Assembly (NCBI GenBank): GCA_903824725.1 | Contig: CAIJXU010000067.1 | Location: forward strand, 1 to 62,674 | DNA length: 62,674 bases | DNA from: an uncultured Bacteroidota bacterium | Lineage (GTDB): Bacteria > Bacteroidota > Bacteroidia > Chitinophagales > Chitinophagaceae | Direction of reading: 5' to 3' | Part shown: in pieces, positions 34,802 through 43,418 of the stretch | How positions within the stretch are numbered: position 1 is the first letter of the stretch | Layout: each line of letters begins with the position of its first letter | Program-made: the position numbers and the translations under genes | Notes under the pieces: model-generated | What the model was told of the DNA's origin: nothing | Database searches by the model: none | Seen by the model: only the letters and a program-made list of their open reading frames with translations

Positions 34802-34815
34802 TTGTAAAATTACAA
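34802..34815. promoter_or_regulatory. Operator-like inverted repeat TTGTAA-N2-TTACAA
   Basis: A perfect 6-base dyad with a two-base spacer. On the minus strand it contains TAATTTTA, the best -7-like sequence in front of the TPR gene starting at 34777. Its position suits a repressor site for that operon. Confidence 0.35.
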
Positions 34816-34848
34816 TACACCTATAAAACGCTATGTTAAATGAGCTTA

Positions 34849-34880
34849 TTGTGGAAAAACAGATTCTATTCGTAAATTTG
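34849..34880 (+). promoter_or_regulatory. Promoter of the thioesterase gene
   Basis: TTG at 34849-34851 and TAAATTTG at 34873-34880 are separated by 21 bases, a good match to the Bacteroidota -33/-7 arrangement. The ATG follows at 34898. Confidence 0.6.
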
Positions 34881-34897
34881 TCAACAATTATAAAATT

Positions 34898-35308
34898 ATG
34901 TACGAATTTAAAACCCAAGTGAGGGTCAGATATGCAGACGCAGACCCAATGAATGTGGTATATTATGGCAACTATGCACAATATTTTGAAGTTGGTCGTG
35001 TAGAAAGCCTTAGAGCACTAGGTATTAGTTATAAACTTATTGAGGATTTGGGCATTATGTTACCAGTGGTGGAGCTTAATGTTAAATACCTCAGACCAGC
35101 CCGATATGACGACTTATTGACGATTACTTCTCAAATAAAGCAACTTCCGGTAGATCACCGAATCATATTTGACCAAGAAATACATAATGAAGAGGGAAAA
35201 CTACTAACCATAGGTACAGTAAAGCTTTATTTTATGGATAAATTATTAGGAAAAAAGGCATGCATGCCTCCTATTTTGGCTGAAAAACTAAGTTCCTATT
35301 TTAGTTAA
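34898..35308 (+). CDS. Acyl-CoA thioesterase, YbgC/4-hydroxybenzoyl-CoA type
   Basis: A 136-residue hot-dog-fold thioesterase. The signature VRYADADPMNVVYYGNYAQYFEVGR carries the catalytic Asp of the 4HBT class. It hydrolyses acyl-CoA esters in the cytoplasm; in other bacteria YbgC works with the Tol-Pal system, but no tol genes are near here. It is divergent from the TPR operon and followed after 46 bases by cinA. Confidence 0.88.
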   Translation: MYEFKTQVRVRYADADPMNVVYYGNYAQYFEVGRVESLRALGISYKLIEDLGIMLPVVELNVKYLRPARYDDLLTITSQIKQLPVDHRIIFDQEIHNEEGKLLTIGTVKLYFMDKLLGKKACMPPILAEKLSSYFS

Positions 35309-35314
35309 ACCGCC

Positions 35315-35322
35315 TATTTTTG
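35315..35322 (+). promoter_or_regulatory. -7 box for cinA
   Basis: TATTTTTG matches TAnnTTTG; 19 bases upstream is TTC instead of TTG. The cinA ATG is 32 bases downstream. Confidence 0.45.
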
Positions 35323-35354
35323 GTTTACTTTGCAACCTAATTTAACTGTTACAC

Positions 35355-36611
35355 ATGGATCAAAATTCGGCCACCATTATTACTATTGGAGATGAGCTTT
35401 TAATTGGTCAAGTTATTGATACCAATAGTGCGTTTATTGCACAAGCACTTAATGCAATTGGGGTGAAAGTAACAAGCAGAATTGCTGTTGGTGATGAGCA
35501 ATTAGCCATTTCAAATGCCTTAGATACGGCGATCAGCCAAAACCAAATTGTGATTTTAACCGGTGGCTTAGGGCCCACTTCAGATGACATTACGAAGCCA
35601 TTATTGATGGATTATTTTGGAGGTAGTTTAATCGTTCACCAACCTACTTTAGATCATATCACCTATATATTTGAACAAGTTCATAAAAGGCCAATGATTG
35701 ATCGTAATCGTAAACAAGCCGAAGTCCCAGATACTTGTGAGGTATTATTTAATGAAACAGGAACTGCCCCAGGAATGTTGTTTAAAAAGAATGGAGCATT
35801 TATATTTTCATTACCAGGTGTACCTCATGAAATGAAATGGTTGACCGAAAATAAAGTGATTCCTATACTACAAACGCATTTGAATATTGGTTTTGTTGCT
35901 CACAGAACCTTACTCACCGCAGGTATTGGAGAATCCTTTTTAGCTGAATTGATTCTTGATTTTGAAAACAATTTGCCAACCGATATAAAACTAGCCTATT
36001 TACCCAATTTTGGAATGGTCCGATTAAGATTGTCAGGATCTAATGCAGACGGCAGCATTTTAAACAAAACATTAGATACCCAATTTGAATTATTAAAAAA
36101 AGCAGTGGCTGAATATTTGGTGACTGACGAGGATGAAACTATGGAAGTGGTGGTTGGAAAAATGCTAAAAGCAAGTGGTCAAACAGTGGCGACTGCCGAA
36201 AGTTGTACAGGAGGATTTATAGGCCATTTATTATCTAAACATGCAGGATCATCTCAGTTTTATACTGGCGGCATCATTAGTTATGATAATCGAATTAAAA
36301 CCGAATTTTTAGACGTCCCTACTTCAATATTACAGACAGTGGGTGCAGTGAGTAAAGAAGCAGTAGAACAAATGGCCCAAGCAGTAAGAGAAAAGATGAA
36401 TACCGACTATGCTATTTCAGTGAGCGGTATTATGGGGCCAACGGGCAAAACAGACGAAAAACCGCTTGGAATGGTTTGGGTGGGAGTCGCCAATAAAGAA
36501 AAAGTGGTTTCAAAGGTATTTTATCTTCGTTTTGAAAGACAAAGGAATATTGAAATAACAGCCACTCAGGCTATAAATTTACTTAGGTTATTAATAATCA
36601 ATAAAATTTAG
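35355..36611 (+). CDS. cinA: CinA-family NMN amidohydrolase / ADP-ribose pyrophosphatase
   Basis: A 418-residue two-domain protein. The N-terminal COG1058 domain has TIGDELLIGQVIDTNSAFIA and TGGLGPTSDDITK. The C-terminal PncC domain has TVATAESCTGGFIGHLLSKHAGSSQFYTGGIISYDN with the catalytic Ser, and SVSGIMGPTGKTDEKPLGMVWVGVA. It recycles nicotinamide mononucleotide to nicotinic acid mononucleotide and hydrolyses ADP-ribose. Full length. Confidence 0.95.
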   Translation: MDQNSATIITIGDELLIGQVIDTNSAFIAQALNAIGVKVTSRIAVGDEQLAISNALDTAISQNQIVILTGGLGPTSDDITKPLLMDYFGGSLIVHQPTLDHITYIFEQVHKRPMIDRNRKQAEVPDTCEVLFNETGTAPGMLFKKNGAFIFSLPGVPHEMKWLTENKVIPILQTHLNIGFVAHRTLLTAGIGESFLAELILDFENNLPTDIKLAYLPNFGMVRLRLSGSNADGSILNKTLDTQFELLKKAVAEYLVTDEDETMEVVVGKMLKASGQTVATAESCTGGFIGHLLSKHAGSSQFYTGGIISYDNRIKTEFLDVPTSILQTVGAVSKEAVEQMAQAVREKMNTDYAISVSGIMGPTGKTDEKPLGMVWVGVANKEKVVSKVFYLRFERQRNIEITATQAINLLRLLIINKI

Positions 36612-36637
36612 TCTTATTTTTACTAAAATTTACCCTT

Positions 36638-38032
36638 ATGCCCATTGTTGATTTGGTTTTGCCTAAGTTGGGTGAAAGTATCATGGAAGCGACCATTTTA
36701 AAATGGCACAAAAAAATTGGTGATACCATTCAATTAGATGAAACTTTATTAGATATCGCAACAGACAAGGTAGATAGTGAGATCCCATCTACTACTGCAG
36801 GTAAATTAGTTGAAATTTTATATGAACCCAATTCAGTCGTTCCTATTGGAACTGTGATTGCTCGCATCGAATCTGATCATATCTCTTTAGATACAAAAAC
36901 GCAAAATACCTTAGTTCAAAAACCAAAAGTAATATTGGAAGAACCTGTCAAAGAAGAGCAAAAGGTGACTAGGATTGAAGTTCCTTACACTCCTAGTGAT
37001 ATTCCTAGCGCAACTCCTATTCAAGACGGTAAATTCTACTCCCCACTCGTAATGAACATTGCTCAAAATGAGGGTGTGAGTATGCAGGAATTACAGCAAA
37101 TAATTGGGACTGGCAGTCAAGGCCGAGTATCCAAAAAGGATATTTTGCAATATATAGCTTCTAAAAAAATTCAAGGTAACCTTAATCAAGTAATTGTAAA
37201 TCAACCTATAGTTAATAATTCCACAGTCAAGGACAATTTTCAAACAGTTCCATTTGAACCGATTACTACAAGTTCAAAACTAGCACATCCTGATGAAGTG
37301 ATCATTACAGGTCATACTGAAATCATCGAAATGGACAGGATGCGTAAAGTGATAGCAAAGCACATGGTAGATAGTGTTCACACTAGCGCGCATGTGACAT
37401 CCTTTGTTGAAGCAGATGTAACAAACATGGTTGTATGGAGAGAAAAGGTAAAACAATTATTTGAAAAGAGAGAAGGTGTAAAACTTACTTTTACTCCTAT
37501 GTTTATTGAATGTATTGCAAATGTGATGGAGAAATTCCCTATCATTAACAGTAGTTTACAAGGGGGTCAAATTATACTAAAGAAAGATATTAATATTGGC
37601 ATGGCCACTGCCCTACCTTCTGGCAATTTAATTGTGCCTGTGATTAAAGGAGCCAATCAATTAAGCATAGTTGGATTAAGTAAAGCAGTCAATGATTTAG
37701 CGAACAATGCTCGTCAAAATCAATTAAAACCGAGTGATACTCAAGATGGCACTTTTACCGTGACCAATGTTGGAACATTTGGAAGCATAATGGGAACACC
37801 CATCATCAATCAACCACAAGTTGCTATTATTGCATTAGGAGCTATTAAAAAACGTCCTGTGGTAATTGAAACTCCTTCAGGTGATGCCATTTTAGTGCGA
37901 CATATGATGTACTTATCCATGAGTTACGACCACCGTATTGTTGATGGCGCAGTGGGTTCTCAATTTTTGGCAGCTGTCGCAAAAGCTTTCGAGGCTTGGG
38001 ATCCCAACAGACAATGGTTTCAATACCTATAA
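36638..38032 (+). CDS. 2-oxoacid dehydrogenase E2 (dihydrolipoyl acyltransferase)
   Basis: A 464-residue E2 chain. A single lipoyl domain carries the lipoylated K44 (ATDKVDSE), then a linker, an E3-binding domain around residues 131-170 (YSPLVMNIAQNEGVSMQELQ, GSQGRVSKKDILQYI), and the catalytic trimer domain with H432 in SYDHRIVDGAVGS. It transfers acyl groups from E1 to CoA. It could serve pyruvate, 2-oxoglutarate or branched-chain 2-oxoacids; sequence features point most to the branched-chain/pyruvate type. No E1 or E3 gene is adjacent. Confidence 0.9.
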   Translation: MPIVDLVLPKLGESIMEATILKWHKKIGDTIQLDETLLDIATDKVDSEIPSTTAGKLVEILYEPNSVVPIGTVIARIESDHISLDTKTQNTLVQKPKVILEEPVKEEQKVTRIEVPYTPSDIPSATPIQDGKFYSPLVMNIAQNEGVSMQELQQIIGTGSQGRVSKKDILQYIASKKIQGNLNQVIVNQPIVNNSTVKDNFQTVPFEPITTSSKLAHPDEVIITGHTEIIEMDRMRKVIAKHMVDSVHTSAHVTSFVEADVTNMVVWREKVKQLFEKREGVKLTFTPMFIECIANVMEKFPIINSSLQGGQIILKKDINIGMATALPSGNLIVPVIKGANQLSIVGLSKAVNDLANNARQNQLKPSDTQDGTFTVTNVGTFGSIMGTPIINQPQVAIIALGAIKKRPVVIETPSGDAILVRHMMYLSMSYDHRIVDGAVGSQFLAAVAKAFEAWDPNRQWFQYL

Positions 38033-38078
38033 TCACTATTTTATAACATTTCTCAACTTTTAGGGCATTTAATTGTTA

Positions 38079-38086
38079 TATTTTTG
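38079..38086 (+). promoter_or_regulatory. -7 box for the TonB-dependent receptor
   Basis: TATTTTTG matches TAnnTTTG, 19 bases ahead of the ATG at 38106. Confidence 0.45.
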
Positions 38087-38105
38087 CACCCAAATAATGG
38101 TATAT

Positions 38106-40556
38106 ATGAAACTACGCCTTTTAATAATTTTATCCTTTTTTTTGACTCAAACTGTTATCGCACAAACAAACGGTAATTTATCAGGATGGATCGTTGATAA
38201 AAATACCCAAAAACCAATTGAAGGTGTGAGCATTCAATTAGTGAACACCAAGTATAAAACCATTTCAGATTCAAAAGGTTATTATAGTTTTAAGAATATC
38301 CCTACTGGACAATATCAAGTCAGTTTTACATCAATAGGCAGTATACCTTATAGCTTATTTAATGTTGTGATTACCGTAGGAAATGAAATTACAAATACCA
38401 TTGAGCTTGTCCCTACAGAAATGCAATTAAAAGAAGTACAAGTAAGTAGCACACGAAAAACAGTTAGAACAGCTACTTTAGAAACACCATTAAGTATCCA
38501 AAAATTAACAGCCGAGGAAATTAAATCTAATCCAGGAGGTAATTTTGATATTTCAAAAGTGGTTCAGGCATTACCAGGTGTAACAGGAGCTGCCAGTACT
38601 GGTGCTGGATTTCGAAATGATATCATTGTTCGCGGTGGAGCACCCAATGAAAATGTTTTTTATTTAGACGGGATTGAAATTCCAGTTATCAATCATTTTA
38701 GTACGCAAGGAAGTGCGGGTGGTCCACAAGGTATTTTAAATGTATCCTTTATCGATGAAGTGAAATTATCCTCCTCTGCTTTTGATGCTAAATATGACAA
38801 TGCCCTTTCCTCTGTTTTTGAATTTAAACAGAAAAGAGGCAATACCAACAAACTACAAGGCAATGTGCGTTTAGGTGCAACTGAATTGTCTACTACTTTA
38901 GAAGGTCCTTTAAACAAAACTGGCAAAACCACATTTTTAGTTTCTGCAAGGCGCAGTTATCTTCAAGTATTATTTAAACTTCTTGATTTACCAATACGAC
39001 CTAATTTCTGGGATTTCCAATATAAAATAACTCATACCATTGATCCTAAAACCACGATCACTTTTTTAGGTGTTGGAGCTATTGATAATTTTAAATTTGC
39101 GGCACCTAAAAATGCAACTCCTCAAAAAATTTATGCATTAAATGCCAGTCCAGCTATTAATCAATGGAGTTACACAGTAGGAGCTTCTCTGAAAAAATTA
39201 ATCAATAATGGGTATTGGAATTTAGCCATAAGCCGTAATCATTTAAATAATATCAATGAAAAATACGAAAATAATTTAGAGCCTATCCAAAGTGAAAAAA
39301 CATTTGATTATGCTTCAAATGAAATTGAAAATAAAATTAGAATGGATATTACAAAAAGTTTATTAGGAATAAAATGGACAGCTGGCGTTAATTTTCAAAA
39401 CGTTGGATACGATAATAGCACACATCAATTATTGAAATATGTTCTTACCAACAATAATCCTAGCTTACCTCCTACTAGTGCTGCTACCTTAATAGATTAT
39501 AGCTCAAATTTTAATTATAATAAGTATGGCGCTTTTTTTCAAATGGGTAAAAAAGCATTTAATAATAGATTAGGAATAAGTGCAGGTATTAGAACCGATG
39601 GAAATGATTTTACAATCAATGGCAATAAATTCACAAGCCAGCTTTCTCCTCGTATTGGATTAAGTTGGGTTTTATCAGATTATATCACATTGAATGCTTC
39701 TGTTGGACAATATTATAAAATGGCACCTAATACTGCATTAGGATTTAAAAATAGTGCTGGCAACTACTTAAATAAGGATGCTGATTATATTCAAAGCACC
39801 CATTATGTTACAGGAATTGAATACATCCCATCCTCTTCTACCCGATTCACCGCCGAGGTTTATTATAAACAATATAAGAATGTACCTATTAGCGTTCAAA
39901 AAGGAACCAGTTTATCTAATATGGGAGCCGATTTCAATATTCTAGGCAATGAAGATATTTCAACCAATGGATTAGGTAAAAGTTATGGATTTGAATTATT
40001 TGCTCAACAAAAATTAACCAAGCGATTTTTTGGTGTGATGAGTTATAGCTTTTTTAGAAGTTCTTATACCAATGCCGAAGGAAAGTACATTGCTAGTTCA
40101 TGGGAAAATATTCATTTACTAAGTTTAACTGGTGGTTATAAATTTAATAAAAATTGGGAATTGGGAATTAAATATAGATACCAAGGAGGAACTCCTTACA
40201 CGCCTTATGATATGAATGCAAGTCAACTCAATTTTGGCACTTTAGGTGTGGGGGTATTTGATTACACCAAATTAAATTCACTTAGAAATAAAGCATTTCA
40301 TTCAAGTGATTTGAGAATTGATAAAAAATACAACTATAAAAAGAAAACACTAGATTTTTATTTAGATGTAACCAATTGGTATGGAGCTAGATCGGTTGCT
40401 CCTCCTTTTTATGTATTTTCTGCAACTCCTGAAGGTGTATTTAAAACCACAGATGGTTTACCATTAAAAAAAGACGGATCCAATGCAGTACCAGAATTGT
40501 ACAATAACTTCTCAGTATTTATTACCCCTACCATTGGATTTATTTTAGAATTTTAA
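38106..40556 (+). CDS. TonB-dependent receptor with carboxypeptidase-regulatory-like domain
   Basis: A 816-residue outer-membrane receptor. A signal peptide (LLIILSFFLTQTVIAQ) is followed by a CarboxypepD_reg-like beta domain (LSGWIVDKNTQKPIEGVSI, KGYYSFKNIPTGQYQVSF), a plug with ISKVVQALPGVTG and DIIVRGGAPNENVFYLDGIEIP, and a barrel ending in PTIGFILEF with C-terminal Phe. It imports a substrate with TonB energy. There is no SusD gene next to it, so it is not a polysaccharide SusC pair; a siderophore, cobalamin or peptide ligand is possible. I chose ATG 38106 because it directly starts the signal peptide; 38097 is also in frame. Confidence 0.9.
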   Translation: MKLRLLIILSFFLTQTVIAQTNGNLSGWIVDKNTQKPIEGVSIQLVNTKYKTISDSKGYYSFKNIPTGQYQVSFTSIGSIPYSLFNVVITVGNEITNTIELVPTEMQLKEVQVSSTRKTVRTATLETPLSIQKLTAEEIKSNPGGNFDISKVVQALPGVTGAASTGAGFRNDIIVRGGAPNENVFYLDGIEIPVINHFSTQGSAGGPQGILNVSFIDEVKLSSSAFDAKYDNALSSVFEFKQKRGNTNKLQGNVRLGATELSTTLEGPLNKTGKTTFLVSARRSYLQVLFKLLDLPIRPNFWDFQYKITHTIDPKTTITFLGVGAIDNFKFAAPKNATPQKIYALNASPAINQWSYTVGASLKKLINNGYWNLAISRNHLNNINEKYENNLEPIQSEKTFDYASNEIENKIRMDITKSLLGIKWTAGVNFQNVGYDNSTHQLLKYVLTNNNPSLPPTSAATLIDYSSNFNYNKYGAFFQMGKKAFNNRLGISAGIRTDGNDFTINGNKFTSQLSPRIGLSWVLSDYITLNASVGQYYKMAPNTALGFKNSAGNYLNKDADYIQSTHYVTGIEYIPSSSTRFTAEVYYKQYKNVPISVQKGTSLSNMGADFNILGNEDISTNGLGKSYGFELFAQQKLTKRFFGVMSYSFFRSSYTNAEGKYIASSWENIHLLSLTGGYKFNKNWELGIKYRYQGGTPYTPYDMNASQLNFGTLGVGVFDYTKLNSLRNKAFHSSDLRIDKKYNYKKKTLDFYLDVTNWYGARSVAPPFYVFSATPEGVFKTTDGLPLKKDGSNAVPELYNNFSVFITPTIGFILEF

Positions 40557-41446
40557 TCACTGGTCTTTAATTTGTTTTGTTTCACAATTCGGAACATCTG
40601 AATGATGACCGATAAGGTGATTAATATAATACCTATATAAAAGCTAAATCCTAATTGCTTTTGCTCCTTAAATAATATAAAAGCCAATAGAATACCATAC
40701 ACTGGCTCCATATTTAAAGTTACATTTAATGTAAAGGCACTAATGTGTTTTAAAGCAGACAGCATTAAATGATTCGACCATACTGTACAAGCCACAGCTA
40801 ATATTGCAAGCCAATACCAATCCACTCGTGTTGGAAAAATGAATTGAGTATGTGAAAAACCATTTATACTGAGTATGATGAGTAATAAAAACAACATTCC
40901 ACCTAACATTTCATATAATTGAATGGAAAAAGAATCTATTGTATCTATCACTCCTTTGTTTAAGACAGAGAAAAGGGAAGCTAATAAAGCAGATAACAAT
41001 CCTACCATAATTCCTAGTCTAAATTTGGTATCAAAATGAAAGATTAATAAAATACCCAATAAACTTAAAGCCCCTATAAAAAAATTGGCCCAAATAATTT
41101 TTTTACCACCTATTATAGGCTCAATAAAAGATGTAAACATACTGGTGCAAGAAAAACAAACCAAAGCAATTGAAATATTCGCTAGTTTAATACTACCATA
41201 AAAGCAAACCCAATGAAGTGAAATAATAGCACCAATACCTAATAACTTAAATAAAGTGGAAGTGGGATAAACAGATTTCTTTTGAGTAAAAAAATAGATG
41301 AGCCCTAAAACGAATACGGTAATTAACATTCTATAAAAAACCAATACTAAACCATTGAGTTGAATTAAAAATCCTATTGGCCCTGTTAAGCCAGCTAAAA
41401 AAACAAAAATATGTAATTGTAAAAGCGCTTTTTTAAAAGTTGACAC
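40553..41446 (-). CDS. EamA/DMT-family transporter
   Basis: A 297-residue inner-membrane protein with about ten hydrophobic helices and two EamA repeats (first half ILLFT-type FLAGLTGPIGFLIQL, second half SALLASLFSVLNKG and LNMEPVYGILLAFILFKEQ). This is the drug/metabolite exporter family; the substrate cannot be read. The gene's start overlaps the end of the upstream Dpm1-like gene by 14 bases, so the two are co-translated. Its end overlaps the receptor gene end by four bases on the other strand. Confidence 0.88.
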   Translation of the reverse strand: MSTFKKALLQLHIFVFLAGLTGPIGFLIQLNGLVLVFYRMLITVFVLGLIYFFTQKKSVYPTSTLFKLLGIGAIISLHWVCFYGSIKLANISIALVCFSCTSMFTSFIEPIIGGKKIIWANFFIGALSLLGILLIFHFDTKFRLGIMVGLLSALLASLFSVLNKGVIDTIDSFSIQLYEMLGGMLFLLLIILSINGFSHTQFIFPTRVDWYWLAILAVACTVWSNHLMLSALKHISAFTLNVTLNMEPVYGILLAFILFKEQKQLGFSFYIGIILITLSVIIQMFRIVKQNKLKTSD

Positions 41447-42185
41447 GAATGCGTTTGATTATTTTTAAGAATTTGCCAGTAGTTGATTGCCATTGCATAT
41501 TCAATACACCTAAAATAGCTTCTTTAATAATCCCTTTTGTCATTTTACTAGCACCAATTTTACGGTCAACAAAATTAATTGGCACTTCCTTGATTTTGAA
41601 TCCTAATTTCCAAGCAGCAAATTTCATTTCAATTTGAAATGCGTAGCCTACAAAATTAATGGTGCTTAAGTTGATGCCATCTAGTACTTTTCGATTATAA
41701 CATACAAAACCTGCGGTAGGATCCTTAATGGGCATCCCAGTTATGATTCTAGTATATGCGGATCCTCCCCAAGAGTATAATTTTCTATCTAGTGGCCAAT
41801 TTTCGGTACTACCACCAGAAACATACCTACTTCCTATCGCCATATCTGCCCCATTTTCACATGCATGTAATAAACGATCTAAATCATATGGACTATGTGA
41901 AAAATCGGCATCCATTTCAAATATATATTCATAATCATGTTTCAAAGCCCATAAAAATCCATGAATGTAAGCCGTTCCTAATCCTAATTTACCTGACCTT
42001 TTTTCAATGAAAATTCGACCTAAATGTTTTTGCATCAATCCTTCTACAATGCTTGCAGTGCCGTCAGGGGAACCATCATCAACAACCAATACATGATACT
42101 CTGTTGCAAAACTTAGAACCGCATCAATAATAGAAGCAATATTCTCCTTTTCATTGTAGGTGGGTATGATGACTAATTTTGACAT
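41433..42185 (-). CDS. Polyprenol-phosphate mannosyltransferase-like GT2
   Basis: A 250-residue Dpm1-like glycosyltransferase: LVIIPTYNEKENIASII, VVDDGSPDGTASIV, the DxD region EMDADFSHSPYDL, and GSRYVSGGSTENWPLDRK. It has no C-terminal membrane pair, so it is of the soluble Dpm1 type. It loads mannose or a related sugar on a polyprenyl phosphate carrier, for protein or lipid glycosylation. It overlaps the EamA gene. Confidence 0.9.
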   Translation of the reverse strand: MSKLVIIPTYNEKENIASIIDAVLSFATEYHVLVVDDGSPDGTASIVEGLMQKHLGRIFIEKRSGKLGLGTAYIHGFLWALKHDYEYIFEMDADFSHSPYDLDRLLHACENGADMAIGSRYVSGGSTENWPLDRKLYSWGGSAYTRIITGMPIKDPTAGFVCYNRKVLDGINLSTINFVGYAFQIEMKFAAWKLGFKIKEVPINFVDRKIGASKMTKGIIKEAILGVLNMQWQSTTGKFLKIIKRIRVNF

Positions 42186-42208
42186 TTCAACAGGGGGATA
42201 TTGATTCT

Positions 42209-42976
42209 TTATTTTTTTAAAATACTGCGGTTAAGGATTTCAGTTAATTTCTGTTTGGTGTGTAAGGCAAAGTCTCCCTTCATCATCCAATCATAATATT
42301 GTGGTTCATCTTTAAGTACTTGCACAACCGATTTCCCTTTATGCTTTCCGAAATTAAACACTTCTACCCCATTTTCCATAATAAATCGGCCTGCGAAATC
42401 CACAATTTGGTCCTCCCCAGTGAATTTAACGATACTTTCTACTGTATTTCCAATATTTGAGTACTTTGCTACCTGCGCTTCCAACACTTCCCAAGTAGCC
42501 ATAGCATCGGCTTCTGCTGTATGGGCATCCTCTAAATTCTTATTACAATAGAACTTATAAGCGGCAGTGAGGGTTCTTTGCTCCATTTTGTGGAATACTT
42601 TTTGAACATCTAATAATTGACGATTTTCCATGTCGGCAGAAATCCCTGCTCTCAAAAATTCCTCATTTAACATGGGTATGTCAAAACGATTACTGTTATA
42701 CCCTCCTAAATCAGCCCCTTCTATGAATTGTTTGATCTCATTCGCAATTTGTTTAAAAGTGGGCGCGTCCTTTACCATTTCATCTGAAATACCATGAATC
42801 GCTACTACTTGTTCTGGAATGGACATTTCAGGATTGACCAATTTACGCTTAACCTGTTGAGTGCCATCGGGCATAATTTTGACTAGTGCTATTTCCACAA
42901 TTTTATCCAAGCTCACATTTATACCTGTAGTTTCTAAATCAATAAAGACAATCGGTTTAGTTAATTGTAAATTCAT
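42209..42976 (-). CDS. DEDDh 3'-5' exonuclease (DnaQ-like) with DUF3820-like tail
   Basis: A 255-residue protein. The exonuclease domain has FIDLETTGI (D, E), GYNSNRFDIPML (D) and the HxxxxD end DAHTAEADAMAT. A C-terminal segment, FGKHKGKSVVQVLKDEPQYYDWMMKGDF, resembles DUF3820. This combination is common in Bacteroidota and is distinct from the Pol III epsilon chain. It may proofread or trim DNA or RNA ends. I chose ATG 42976 (MNLQLTKPIVFIDLETTG), not the frame extension to 42994. Confidence 0.9.
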   Translation of the reverse strand: MNLQLTKPIVFIDLETTGINVSLDKIVEIALVKIMPDGTQQVKRKLVNPEMSIPEQVVAIHGISDEMVKDAPTFKQIANEIKQFIEGADLGGYNSNRFDIPMLNEEFLRAGISADMENRQLLDVQKVFHKMEQRTLTAAYKFYCNKNLEDAHTAEADAMATWEVLEAQVAKYSNIGNTVESIVKFTGEDQIVDFAGRFIMENGVEVFNFGKHKGKSVVQVLKDEPQYYDWMMKGDFALHTKQKLTEILNRSILKK

Positions 42977-43055
42977 AATTTTTATTATTCCCAAAGTTAA
43001 TTAAACTAATCCTGTTTTAGTGTGAAAACTGCTTTAATAAATGATAGAAAAAGTC

Positions 43056-43063
43056 TAATTTTG
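43056..43063 (+). promoter_or_regulatory. -7 box for ytxJ-like gene
   Basis: TAATTTTG matches TAnnTTTG, 18 bases ahead of the ATG at 43082. Confidence 0.5.
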
Positions 43064-43081
43064 TACACTAAAATTGCCTTT

Positions 43082-43414
43082 ATGCAGTGGATTCCATTAA
43101 ACGACCTAAGTCAGCTAGACCAAATTCAACAAACATCTTATACCATACCTCAGGTCATATTTAAACACAGTACTACTTGTAGTATTAGTCAAATGGCATT
43201 TGCTCGCATTGAAAGATCAGAAGCGCCCGATACCATTCAATTTTATTATTTGGATTTACTCAATTTTCGTTCAATTTCAAATGCAATTGCTGAAAAATTT
43301 AGTGTGTCACATGAATCGCCTCAAATATTATTAATCAAAAATGGCGAATGTACATTTGATGAAAGCCATGGCGGTATACTCATGGATGAAATAATTGAGC
43401 AGGCTGCTTTATAA
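43082..43414 (+). CDS. ytxJ: YtxJ-like monothiol thioredoxin-fold protein
   Basis: A 110-residue protein: WIPLNDLSQLDQI at the N-terminus, FKHSTTCSISQMAF with a single redox Cys at C33 (CxxS), and HESPQILLIKNGECTFDESHGGI at the C-terminus. This is the YtxJ family, tied to bacillithiol redox chemistry; it would reduce mixed disulfides between bacillithiol and proteins. The ATG at 43082 follows the -7 box; a GTG at 43022 lies upstream of the box. The gene is divergent from the exonuclease and convergent to the thiolase. Confidence 0.85.
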   Translation: MQWIPLNDLSQLDQIQQTSYTIPQVIFKHSTTCSISQMAFARIERSEAPDTIQFYYLDLLNFRSISNAIAEKFSVSHESPQILLIKNGECTFDESHGGILMDEIIEQAAL

Positions 43415-43418
43415 AAGT

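Noticed and set aside
36604..36631. Hairpin after cinA as a terminator
   Set aside because: The AT-only stem has a mismatch and no T-run, and lies right at the start of the next gene; too weak to call.
38106..40556. TonB-dependent receptor as a SusC protein
   Set aside because: No SusD-like lipoprotein follows; the next gene is a convergent EamA transporter.
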